Under the pieces are notes generated by a model. The model saw only the letters and a program-made list of their open reading frames with translations. It had not been told where the DNA came from and did not search any database. From the NCBI GenBank assembly GCA_018992685.1, contig JACVGT010000001.1:1-64000 (forward strand): DNA of 64,000 bases, read 5' to 3'. How positions within the stretch are numbered: the first letter of the stretch is position 1; every line of letters starts with the position of its first letter. The position numbers and the translations under genes were made by a program. Below, in pieces: positions 53,852 through 61,473 of the stretch. The DNA is from Theionarchaea archaeon (GTDB taxonomy: Archaea > Methanobacteriota_B > Thermococci > Methanofastidiosales > SZ-28-30).

Positions 53852-54370
53852 CTAGTGATCATCTAATTCTATTAGAATCTTAAAAAGGGCAGAAGGTATC
53901 TTTCCGTTGAATTGTACGAATTTCTTCCCACAGAAATCAATGTCCCAGGGAATAAAACAGTGAAACCCGGAATGTGAATAAGGCATAATCTTCCCTTCTG
54001 TTGAGGTAATGGTGACTTCAATATGAGGATAATAGTCGAATCTGATGAAGTCATTATAGGATGGTTCGGGAACTTCAACTTCATAGAAATCAGTAAAATT
54101 CGCCATCAGATTATCAATGAGTTCTGGATCAATATTCTTACCCGTATCGGAGAAATATCCTGCATTTTTGCGTGTTATTGTATAGTACTTATCATCCTTC
54201 CCCGGAAAGTACACAACTCCATAATATATTTCAATCTTCTCAACAGTAGCAAGCTCTTCTCTAATTTTTGTCACAGGGAAGAATGATCCTTGTTGAATCA
54301 GAGAGAGCACCACAATAACTGCAATACATGCCCTGAGAGCATTCGTACAACAAGTAAAATACCCTGGCAT
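53852..54370 (-). CDS. exported or membrane-anchored protein of unknown function
   Basis: 172 residues if it starts at the ATG at 54370, where a hydrophobic N-terminal segment (RACIAVIVVLSLIQQ) begins. The longer frame upstream to 54658 runs through the promoter and peptide gene of the opposite strand and is not credible. The remaining 140 residues look like a small extracellular domain (KIEIYYGVVYFPGKDDKYYT, FIPWDIDFCGKKF). Not recognised. It is divergent to the RiPP-like cluster. Confidence 0.55.
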   Translation of the reverse strand: MPGYFTCCTNALRACIAVIVVLSLIQQGSFFPVTKIREELATVEKIEIYYGVVYFPGKDDKYYTITRKNAGYFSDTGKNIDPELIDNLMANFTDFYEVEVPEPSYNDFIRFDYYPHIEVTITSTEGKIMPYSHSGFHCFIPWDIDFCGKKFVQFNGKIPSALFKILIELDDH

Positions 54371-54489
54371 AAAAGGACTTTCTGAAGAACTTAAGGATAT
54401 GTGAGTCTGTGACAGATTCTGTAAACCGTATCTCCCCTTACTTCTACTACTAATCTCGCTACCTATTACATCACAATGTGGACAGAAAG

Positions 54490-54498
54490 ATTTATAAG
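54490..54498 (+). promoter_or_regulatory. TATA box of the peptide cluster
   Basis: ATTTATAAG, 57 bases before the peptide ATG. Start expected near 54518 with a leader of about 37 bases containing GAGGTGATAAA. Confidence 0.55.
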
Positions 54499-54554
54499 CA
54501 CGCGAAAAGAGAGGTAAGTATTTCTGAATAGGACATAGACAAAGAGGTGATAAA

Positions 54555-54665
54555 ATGATGAAAACGTGGATAGATCCGTTAGCCCAAAAGATGGAAGGAG
54601 CAGAAATTGATCCATTGGGAGTCTCAAAGTGTTCATGCGGTTGTGACCCCACGCTCATTCCATAG
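54555..54665 (+). CDS. 36-residue cysteine-containing RiPP precursor peptide
   Basis: A short gene with a good ribosome binding site (AGAGGTGATAAA) and its own TATA box. The first 25 residues look like a leader (MMKTWIDPLAQKMEGAEIDP) in which a DPL motif occurs twice. The last part, SKCSCGCDPTLIP, has cysteines at 26, 28 and 30, a dense pattern like substrates of thioether-forming radical SAM enzymes. It is followed by a T-run and then by four maturation-type genes including a PqqD-like recognition protein. No homologue comes to mind. Confidence 0.8.
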   Translation: MMKTWIDPLAQKMEGAEIDPLGVSKCSCGCDPTLIP

Positions 54666-54685
54666 GAATATTTCTCGCAGAACTA

Positions 54686-54706
54686 TTTCATTTTTTTTAT
54701 TTTTTT
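54686..54706 (+). terminator. T-rich, probably leaky terminator after the peptide gene
   Basis: TTTCATTTTTTTTATTTTTT follows the peptide stop by about 20 bases and ends just before the ribosome binding site of the next gene. It would favour peptide message over enzyme message. The same arrangement occurs at 40.7 kb. Confidence 0.5.
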
Positions 54707-54722
54707 GTGGGAAGGGAATACT

Positions 54723-55694
54723 ATGAATGGAAGTAACAAGAAAATAGACGTTCGGGAGATAGTCATTGCTCTGAGAAGAGCAAAGATTTTTATTGCGAGG
54801 ATAATCTATACTCACAGGAATCTCCTAGAGTATTACCCTGCACACATTTCAGCGCTATTTTGTTATGCAAGACTATTGGACATCGTAGTACCGCGCGATA
54901 TAGACGAAAGCTTCGAAAAATTCATGCTTGAGAATCTCAACCGTAACTATGAGAGAATGTCTTTCTTGGACATTTTTTGGGGAATTTCCTACTTCAGTTT
55001 AAAAGGATATGGGTCCGGGAAATTGAGTGAATTCATTGAGCAGATTTTTTCTTTTCAAAATGAGAATGGTGGAATCGGATCTCACAGAGGAGATATAGGC
55101 AGAATTCCTCACACAGGAAGATTCTTGACCGCACTTCTTTCTACAGAATATGAGAGTGAAGATCTTTTCAAGTCCCATGAACAAAAAATCTTGAAGGCAT
55201 GTGATTTTCTAATTACTGAATGGAGCAAGGACGTTTCATCAGGAAATGCCCTGTCTCACAAGGGTGCAGCGGTATTGAGTGGTCTCTCCAAGTGTTCAGA
55301 AGTGAATCTGGGAATACAGGGGTTAGACCAACAAATAGTGGATACGATAAGAGTGCTTCTGGATCTGCAGATTCAAAACGGTGCCTGGACATTTCTCACG
55401 AAACAGACTGATGACAGGATTTCACTGGAATTGTCAGCCCCTAACATAACTGCTATGGTAGTGCGCTCGCTAAGCGAGGCATACCTTAAGGAAAAAGGTA
55501 ATGAAGCGCCCAAAATGAGTGAAGAACTCTCAAGGGATGTACTCCTGGCAATTGAGAGAGGGAGCAAGTACCTTTGTGAAACTCAAAGCGAATTTGGGTT
55601 TTGGCCTGCTAGTAACAGTGGAGATCTATCCGTTTTTGCCGGGGAGAGCGCATTGGCGTTGAAACCGGCTTTGGAGGTTCTTGAAGATGGGTAG
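54723..55694 (+). CDS. alpha-toroid (terpene-cyclase/prenyltransferase-repeat-like) protein
   Basis: 323 residues, start ATG at 54723 after GGAAGGGAA. It is helical throughout with repeats of the QxxxGxW/QNExGGIG type seen in squalene cyclases, protein prenyltransferase beta subunits and related alpha-toroids (FSFQNENGGIGSHRGDIG, LDLQIQNGAWTF, CETQSEFGFWPASNSG). I see no DxDD or zinc-ligand set, so an ordinary cyclase or prenyltransferase reaction is doubtful. It could act as a binding or modifying enzyme on the peptide. It overlaps the next gene by 8 bases. Confidence 0.75.
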   Translation: MNGSNKKIDVREIVIALRRAKIFIARIIYTHRNLLEYYPAHISALFCYARLLDIVVPRDIDESFEKFMLENLNRNYERMSFLDIFWGISYFSLKGYGSGKLSEFIEQIFSFQNENGGIGSHRGDIGRIPHTGRFLTALLSTEYESEDLFKSHEQKILKACDFLITEWSKDVSSGNALSHKGAAVLSGLSKCSEVNLGIQGLDQQIVDTIRVLLDLQIQNGAWTFLTKQTDDRISLELSAPNITAMVVRSLSEAYLKEKGNEAPKMSEELSRDVLLAIERGSKYLCETQSEFGFWPASNSGDLSVFAGESALALKPALEVLEDG

Positions 55695-56895
55695 TAGAGT
55701 ATCTGAATATGAAAAGGCCATATCCAGTATCGTGGAAAGGAAATATGAGGATAAGAGAGTTTTTTCTGTGCAGTGGCATATAACTGATCATTGCAACCTG
55801 GCATGCAAGCACTGCTATTCCAGCAACAATTCGATAAGGGATCTACCATTGAATGTACTCAAGGCTATCTTTGATAAGTATCTGAAAGCCATACTCAAAT
55901 GGGGTGTGGAAGGGTATCTTAGCCTGACCGGAGGAGAGGCAATTCTGCGGAGTGATTTCTTTGAACTTCTTGACTTCATACATGCAAGATGGGAAGAACA
56001 CCCAGTTTTTGTTGTGAGCTTGATGTCAAATGGGACTCTTATCGATGAAGAACGTGTCTCTCATCTGAAAGAGTACTTGCCCATGTTGTCGCATGTTCAA
56101 ATCAGTCTGGATGGTGTTAACGAAGAGACACACGACTTCTTACGAGGAGAAGGGTCCTTTTCGAGAAGCAAGAAGGGCTTTTCCTTGTTGCGTGAGGGTG
56201 GGTTCACCACTGCATTGCACTATGTGGTGCACAAAGGAAATTACAGAGATGCTTTCAACATACTGGAGCTGGGAGATGAACTCAAAGTAATCAGGGTCAC
56301 CTTATCAAGGCTGGTCCCCGAGGGCGGAGGGAAAACTTTGGAAATGCTAGCACCTTCCGAACTAAGGGATTTATGGGACTATCTGGGCAGCAGATGTTTG
56401 GATTACTACCCAAAGGGAGTCTTCTTGGCAAGGGGCAGGTGTGATCTGTGGCACCTCCCAGACATAGCTTCTGCCTTATACTCCCTGAAGTTGAACTCAC
56501 AGGGAAATGCATTTCCTGCACTATACAGGGTTGGTCAGAGATGTCCTGTAGGGCTCAATGGACTCGCCGTGGATACGGACGGGACCGTCTATCCTTGCAG
56601 AAGACTGCCCATTTCAGTAGGGAACATCGTCCAGGATACATTTTTCAAAATATGGTATAGCTCCAGACTTCTATGGAAATTCAGGCACAAGGAAGAATAC
56701 ATGAAAGGAAAGTGCCGTGATTGCCCGTTTCTCACTGATACACAGTTGAGAACCTTGTGTGCTGGAGGCAGTCCCTGCATTTCCTATGGTAATTGTGGAG
56801 ATTGCTTTGAGCCCGATCCGCAATGCTGGTTTGATCCGTACTCGGAGGAACAGAGAGAGGAGGTGGAAAAATGGAGAAAAAGGATCCTAGAATGA
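55687..56895 (+). CDS. radical SAM/SPASM peptide maturase
   Basis: 402 residues, ATG at 55687 after GGAGG and overlapping the preceding stop. Radical SAM cluster in ITDHCNLACKHCYSS with cysteines 36, 40 and 43, SAM-binding SLTGGEAILRSDFF, and a cysteine-rich SPASM region (RCPVGLNGLAVDTDGTVYPC, GKCRDCPF, LCAGGSPCISYGNCGDC). These carry two auxiliary Fe-S clusters and modify peptides (thioether or C-C bonds). The natural substrate is probably the peptide at 54555. Coupled to the PqqD-like gene by a 25-base overlap. Confidence 0.93.
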   Translation: MGSRVSEYEKAISSIVERKYEDKRVFSVQWHITDHCNLACKHCYSSNNSIRDLPLNVLKAIFDKYLKAILKWGVEGYLSLTGGEAILRSDFFELLDFIHARWEEHPVFVVSLMSNGTLIDEERVSHLKEYLPMLSHVQISLDGVNEETHDFLRGEGSFSRSKKGFSLLREGGFTTALHYVVHKGNYRDAFNILELGDELKVIRVTLSRLVPEGGGKTLEMLAPSELRDLWDYLGSRCLDYYPKGVFLARGRCDLWHLPDIASALYSLKLNSQGNAFPALYRVGQRCPVGLNGLAVDTDGTVYPCRRLPISVGNIVQDTFFKIWYSSRLLWKFRHKEEYMKGKCRDCPFLTDTQLRTLCAGGSPCISYGNCGDCFEPDPQCWFDPYSEEQREEVEKWRKRILE

Positions 56896-57140
56896 GAGAG
56901 AACTTGTTCGTTATAAACGAAGAAGGAAGATACGTAGTCTTCGATCCAGAAGAGGGAGATCAGTGGAAACTGAACGAAACAGGAGCCCTGATTGTGGATT
57001 GCCTGATGCAAGGAGCCTCAATGGAAGACATAAAAAGTAAAATAATGGAAGAATATGATATAGATTCGGAAAAAGCGGAGGAATCGTTGAACAAATATAT
57101 AGAAGTGCTCAAGAAAGAGGGAATTATTCTGGAGGATTGA
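56871..57140 (+). CDS. PqqD-like RiPP recognition element protein
   Basis: 89 residues with the PqqD fold pattern: beta strands (NLFVINEEGRYVVFDPEEG), then the WKLNETGALIVDCLMQG helix and a helical tail. Stand-alone PqqD proteins bind the leader peptide and present it to the radical SAM enzyme. RBS GGAGGTGGAAAA. It lies between two radical SAM genes and could serve both. Its presence is the best evidence that the 36-residue peptide is a RiPP substrate. Confidence 0.9.
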   Translation: MEKKDPRMRENLFVINEEGRYVVFDPEEGDQWKLNETGALIVDCLMQGASMEDIKSKIMEEYDIDSEKAEESLNKYIEVLKKEGIILED

Positions 57141-57175
57141 ATGAAGGTGTTTGAAAGGAGGGATGGTACATTAGA

Positions 57176-58810
57176 TTGGCTAGAATTGAGGTAGATTCTC
57201 CATGTAATAACCGCTGTATTCACTGTCTCACCGGAAGGAGAGAGCAGAAAGACGTCATAGGATGTGAAGAACAGATCAAGAGGGCTCACAATGAAAAAAA
57301 AGATGGGATCGTCATATTGGGGGGAGAACCAACCCTGAGAGGGGATATTCTTGATATCGTCTCCTGTGCCAGAGAGATCGGGTTCAAGAGAATAAACCTC
57401 ATAACGAATGCGAGGACCCTTTCAAACAGGGAGTTTGCCGGTAACCTGATACGCGTAGGAATTTCTGATTTTGTGGTAAAACTGTGGGGAGCCAGAAGGG
57501 AGGTTCATGACAAGATAACTGGAGCGAAAGGGAGTTTTGAACAAACAGTGAGCGGAATAAAGAATATTGTGTCCCTCAAGGGTGAAGGAGTTATTATGGG
57601 ATATTCAGGAATACTCATGGAGAATTACGTGTCGTTAGCTGAGCTGATACAGCTTTTTGCCGATCTCCGTGTAAGATGGGTACGGTTGAGGCTGCCCCCA
57701 GTGGAAGATGCACTCATCCCTCTGACCCAGGAAACCATGAAGTACATCTACAGTGCCATAGAGACTGCCAACAGACTGAATGTTGGTCTGGAGATAGAGA
57801 ACATTCCCTTCTGTTTCATGAGAGGCTATGAAGATTATGTATACATTTCCACAACGCGCAAAGACAGACTGGAAGATTGTGATTTCTTGGACTTTGTCAA
57901 GGTCGAACAACACGATGGCAAAACAAAAGTGCCCGAGTGCAACCAATGCAAGTACTCTTTTCTTTGTGGCGGAGTTTGGAACAAGTATCTGGAAAAAGAC
58001 TCTGTATGTGAAGTCAATCCAGTTGAAAACATGGGAGAATCGAGAATGCTCCAGAGAATTGATGACCTGATAGGTAAAGAAGGGCTGTTTCATCCACTGG
58101 TGGAGAGCGGAGAAGTGCCCGAAGGACTTCGAGCAGATGCTATTGTCCACTTCAGCGGCGGCATTGATTCTACAGTAGCAGCAGGAATATATGCCAGCAG
58201 AAACAAGGAGAGAAAAGTGGTGCTCGTTACATATTGTCATCAAGGTCTGCTGAATGTAAATAGCTCGAGAGTCAACGGCTCATATCTCATGGAGAAATAC
58301 CCCAATATAGTGGCACACCTCCACATCTCTCTCCTGCAGGAGCTGTATGTTCCCCTTTGCTTTGGCAGGGATTACAAAGAACACGCCATGAGGCTGTCGG
58401 GAAATTACGGATGCATAGCCTGCAAGCTCCTGATGTATGCTTACTCTGTATTTCTGCAAACTGCTTACTTCAAGGGAGACACCATTATTTCCGGAAATAA
58501 CCTAACCATAATTCCAGACAGAGGGGGTCACCCGATACCACAGATGCCGGAGGTAGTGACCCTCATCAAGGACTTTGTAGGTGAGTATGGCATGGCATGT
58601 GTCAATCCTGTCTACGCTGTGTCGAGCAAGCAAAGGATTGTACTCTTGGCAGAAACGATGGGCCTTCCGGCCACCAGCATGTTTCAATCCAAGTGCATCC
58701 TGGGGGTTCCAATTCTCTGTAAGGATATGGAACCCGTGGTTCAATTCTTAAGAGAGAGAATTCTGCCGATTCTTCGAAATGTATTGACAGCCAACATGAA
58801 GAGGCTGTAG
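57176..58810 (+). CDS. radical SAM protein fused to a PP-loop ATP pyrophosphatase
   Basis: About 544 residues. Residues 1-290: radical SAM domain with DSPCNNRCIHC (Cys 10, 14, 17), GGEPTLRGDILD, and an auxiliary-cluster region with cysteines near 235, 255, 258, 264 and 278 (ECNQCKYSFLCGG). Residues 320-544: a PP-loop domain with AIVHFSGGIDSTVAAGIY at 323-340, which adenylates substrates, plus a cysteine pair CIACKLL. The combination could activate and modify a peptide carboxyl or thiolate. The start is uncertain: TTG at 57176 is 14 bases from the GGAGG, while an in-frame ATT at 57170 is at the normal distance. Confidence 0.88.
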   Translation: MARIEVDSPCNNRCIHCLTGRREQKDVIGCEEQIKRAHNEKKDGIVILGGEPTLRGDILDIVSCAREIGFKRINLITNARTLSNREFAGNLIRVGISDFVVKLWGARREVHDKITGAKGSFEQTVSGIKNIVSLKGEGVIMGYSGILMENYVSLAELIQLFADLRVRWVRLRLPPVEDALIPLTQETMKYIYSAIETANRLNVGLEIENIPFCFMRGYEDYVYISTTRKDRLEDCDFLDFVKVEQHDGKTKVPECNQCKYSFLCGGVWNKYLEKDSVCEVNPVENMGESRMLQRIDDLIGKEGLFHPLVESGEVPEGLRADAIVHFSGGIDSTVAAGIYASRNKERKVVLVTYCHQGLLNVNSSRVNGSYLMEKYPNIVAHLHISLLQELYVPLCFGRDYKEHAMRLSGNYGCIACKLLMYAYSVFLQTAYFKGDTIISGNNLTIIPDRGGHPIPQMPEVVTLIKDFVGEYGMACVNPVYAVSSKQRIVLLAETMGLPATSMFQSKCILGVPILCKDMEPVVQFLRERILPILRNVLTANMKRL

Positions 58811-58855
58811 AACCAGTCATAGTGGGAGAAGAGGCTGTTGCTGATAGTGGTAGTT

Positions 58856-58889
58856 CCTCAGGAGCGAGTCAGATTCTCTGATCCTGAGG
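58856..58889. terminator. inverted repeat between convergent genes
   Basis: CCTCAGGA at 58856-58863 pairs with TCCTGAGG at 58882-58889 around an 18-base loop. It lies between the rSAM/PP-loop gene and the end of the leftward gene whose stop is at 58869, so it may end both transcripts. Confidence 0.45.
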
Positions 58890-60695
58890 AGCAAGTTCCC
58901 TTCTCCATGCTTCTACTATTGAAATAATAGTGTGCATATCCTTGTCATAGTACACCAGTCCGGCTTCTCTTAGGGTGTTGAGTGTTTCAAGAAGATCTTC
59001 TTCTTTCTTGTGCTTGAATTTCTGTTTTACTTGGCGCAAGGTCTTAATTGAATCGCAAAAAACCAGAAGGTCTGTCTCGTCGCGGTCCAGCACATATGTA
59101 CAGGTGCTCGATCCCTTTTCCTCAATGAAAGAACCATCCTCATACTCAATCCAGATATAAGAGCAATTCTCTTGTACATAAGATTTCATCATCATTTCAA
59201 AGTCATCCCACAGGGCATGATGAGGTCTTTCCCTGTGAAAACCGGAGAACTCAAATCTATCAGAGACTGGCACGAGACCAGTGGGATGGATTTCAGCCCA
59301 GAATTGGTCGAAATTCCAATCTTTTCTCTCTTCTTCTGACATCTCATCATAAAATACAGATCCTTTGTATAGGACAAAAGGAATCAGATTGAGAGCATGA
59401 GTCCTGAGGAGAAATCGCAAGAACCTGAGATTGACGCAGCTTTCCAAGATATCCTCTTCCGTCTCTGTGGGAATTCCCTGCAATATGTTGAGATAGTCAA
59501 TTCTCAAATTATACTGACTGCCAAGTTTCAATGCCTGGATATTGTGAGCAAACCTGTGGCGTTTCTCCATTTTTCTTAGGAGTGAATCCGTGAGCGCCTC
59601 AAACCCAATCTGTAATGAGGTGAATGATGCAAAGCGAATGTACCTCCCTGTCTCGGAATCCAAGAAGATGGGAGATATTTCGCCGAAAAAATGGTACGGC
59701 TCTCTTCGACTTGCCGAAAGCTTTGATAAGGCTTTCAATAGGATTCTGAACCTTTTCTTATTCCCGGGAAATTCGTTATCCACAAAGATGAATGAATCAA
59801 TGTGGTGTCTATTTGATTGAAACCGTATTTCCTCAATGACATTCTCAGGCGATCGCGCATGATATGAATACTCTTCATTCAGGACACAGAATTTGCATTT
59901 GTTCCACGGACAAGACCTGCTTCCCCAGATAGGGATGAGAATTCGCATTTCGCGGGGTAAATATGTCCTCAGTGTACTAAAGTAGTCAGAATGATCTGCG
60001 AAAGGATACAAATCCAAATCAAGAAATTCACTGTTTTTCTGCGTAGAATGGGCAGTTGTGTCCTTCCGGTAGATGAGTTGTGGCACATCTCTGATGTCCG
60101 TGTTTTCTTCCAACGCCCTGGTCAGATAAAGGAGTGGAAATTCGCCTTCCCCCCAGATGGCAAAATCAGCCAGAGGGAAGAGGTTCATGAAAGAGTATCC
60201 CTGTGACTCGCTGCGGATTCCTCCAACAAGTATCTTGATCTCAGGATTCATTTCTTTCAGCCGGTGAATCAAATAGTAACTCATCATCCACTGTCGGGTC
60301 TTCAGGGTGAATCCAGCAAGAGTCGCCTTGTGGAGATTATTATCTCCAATATATTGGTCAATCTTGTCTTCAATTGAGGTTACGAGCTCTTCGATTTTCC
60401 CTTTGGGAAAAAAAGATGAGAAAAATACATCAAGTGGCGTTTTGTTGAAATTCCAATTATCTTTTATCAGCAAATGCTTGCATATGAGTACGGTGAAAAC
60501 ATAGAAAGGAGGTAATTTCGAGAGCATTGGAAGATCTTTCATTATTCTTCCATATTTCATTATTTCTTGGAACAAGATTAGGTTCCAGTACACATTCTGC
60601 ACGTTGATTCCTTTTGCTTCAAGAAATCCTTTTAGGTATCCTAGTGCGGGATTCGAAATGTCCCATCTATATGGAGGCATGCAATTCAAAATCAC
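58869..60695 (-). CDS. B12-type radical SAM protein, RiPP C-methyltransferase-like
   Basis: 608 residues, GTG start after GGAGGG. Residues 1-200 form a cobalamin-binding-type domain (ISNPALGYLKGFLEAKG, ILVGGIRSES, FAIWGEGEFPLLY). The radical SAM cysteines are 262, 267 and 270 in SRSCPWNKCKFCVLNEEYSY, which resembles the CPWG...C.FCGLN motif of the RiPP maturation radical SAM C-methyltransferase group. Those enzymes methylate unactivated carbons in peptides. Convergent with the peptide cluster but with its own TATA (GCTTTATAAG at 60731-60740). Probably part of the same pathway. Confidence 0.85.
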   Translation of the reverse strand: MILNCMPPYRWDISNPALGYLKGFLEAKGINVQNVYWNLILFQEIMKYGRIMKDLPMLSKLPPFYVFTVLICKHLLIKDNWNFNKTPLDVFFSSFFPKGKIEELVTSIEDKIDQYIGDNNLHKATLAGFTLKTRQWMMSYYLIHRLKEMNPEIKILVGGIRSESQGYSFMNLFPLADFAIWGEGEFPLLYLTRALEENTDIRDVPQLIYRKDTTAHSTQKNSEFLDLDLYPFADHSDYFSTLRTYLPREMRILIPIWGSRSCPWNKCKFCVLNEEYSYHARSPENVIEEIRFQSNRHHIDSFIFVDNEFPGNKKRFRILLKALSKLSASRREPYHFFGEISPIFLDSETGRYIRFASFTSLQIGFEALTDSLLRKMEKRHRFAHNIQALKLGSQYNLRIDYLNILQGIPTETEEDILESCVNLRFLRFLLRTHALNLIPFVLYKGSVFYDEMSEEERKDWNFDQFWAEIHPTGLVPVSDRFEFSGFHRERPHHALWDDFEMMMKSYVQENCSYIWIEYEDGSFIEEKGSSTCTYVLDRDETDLLVFCDSIKTLRQVKQKFKHKKEEDLLETLNTLREAGLVYYDKDMHTIISIVEAWRRELAPQDQRI

Positions 60696-60843
60696 GTGGA
60701 ACCCTCCTAAGTAGCTGGAGTTCCCTTTCTCTTATAAAGCTTTGTTCTATAGAAGTACTTCTGATTCTAAGGGAATGCTTTGAAGAAGTGGCTTGTCAGT
60801 CTGCTAGCCCAATAATCCTGCGCAAGGGAATTTTCTCTGGGAG

Positions 60844-61287
60844 ATGAACCCGCACCTTACTGCAAAGCAGCTGGCCTCCTGGAAGAGGGTATATTCGGGT
60901 CTTTTGTATTCCATGCTGCTTTTTGGTTCTCGAAGAATCTCTCGTATGCTTGAATCGTTTGTTGCAGGAGATGAAGGCTTCATTATTGCCATCAATGTCA
61001 CGAGGATGAAACCTACAGAGAAGTGTGTAGATGCGAAACCAGGATTTCATGAAGTGTCAGTTATTCGAAATGTGATCAATGCTTTCTTTTGTGTGGGGTG
61101 TGCATACAGGGCTTTCATAGGGGTGATCATCTGCGAGATGGGGTATTTTCTCTTTGCGAATAAAAGGTTTTCGTCGACAACTATCCCGGAACTGGATAGT
61201 CATTCCTCCTGCTCTCTTGTTGATGGTTTCTTTTGTGGAGACATTCACGTTAGATATTCTGTTCAGGCCGTTGAATTGCTGAAGTAA
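60844..61287 (+). CDS. possible protein of unknown function
   Basis: A 147-residue open frame with a weak GGGAG before the ATG. The middle has a hydrophobic, cysteine-bearing stretch (NVINAFFCVGCAYRAFIGVI) that could cross a membrane. The protein character is moderate only. The opposite strand (60796-61050) is also open but reads worse. I keep this as possible, with no functional assignment. Confidence 0.3.
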   Translation: MNPHLTAKQLASWKRVYSGLLYSMLLFGSRRISRMLESFVAGDEGFIIAINVTRMKPTEKCVDAKPGFHEVSVIRNVINAFFCVGCAYRAFIGVIICEMGYFLFANKRFSSTTIPELDSHSSCSLVDGFFCGDIHVRYSVQAVELLK

Positions 61288-61473
61288 AGTGTGTGATGAC
61301 TTTTCATATGTCGGCTACCTGATAGGAAGATTTTTTTTGGAAGGTGTGAGTTCATGGTATACATTGTAGTGATTCAGGTTGACCCTTCACCATGTGAGGG
61401 AGATGCAACGGGTACCATACCACAACCAGAAACATTTTAAAGAGCAGTCTCTCAGTCCACCTGGTGATCATCA

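Noticed and set aside
53852..54658. Long 268-codon minus-strand frame reaching into the peptide cluster
   Set aside because: Its first 96 codons run antisense through the promoter and peptide gene and read as non-protein. I kept only the part from 54370.
60796..61050. 84-codon minus-strand frame opposite the weak gene at 60844
   Set aside because: Polar and ragged product with no start signal; probably a shadow.
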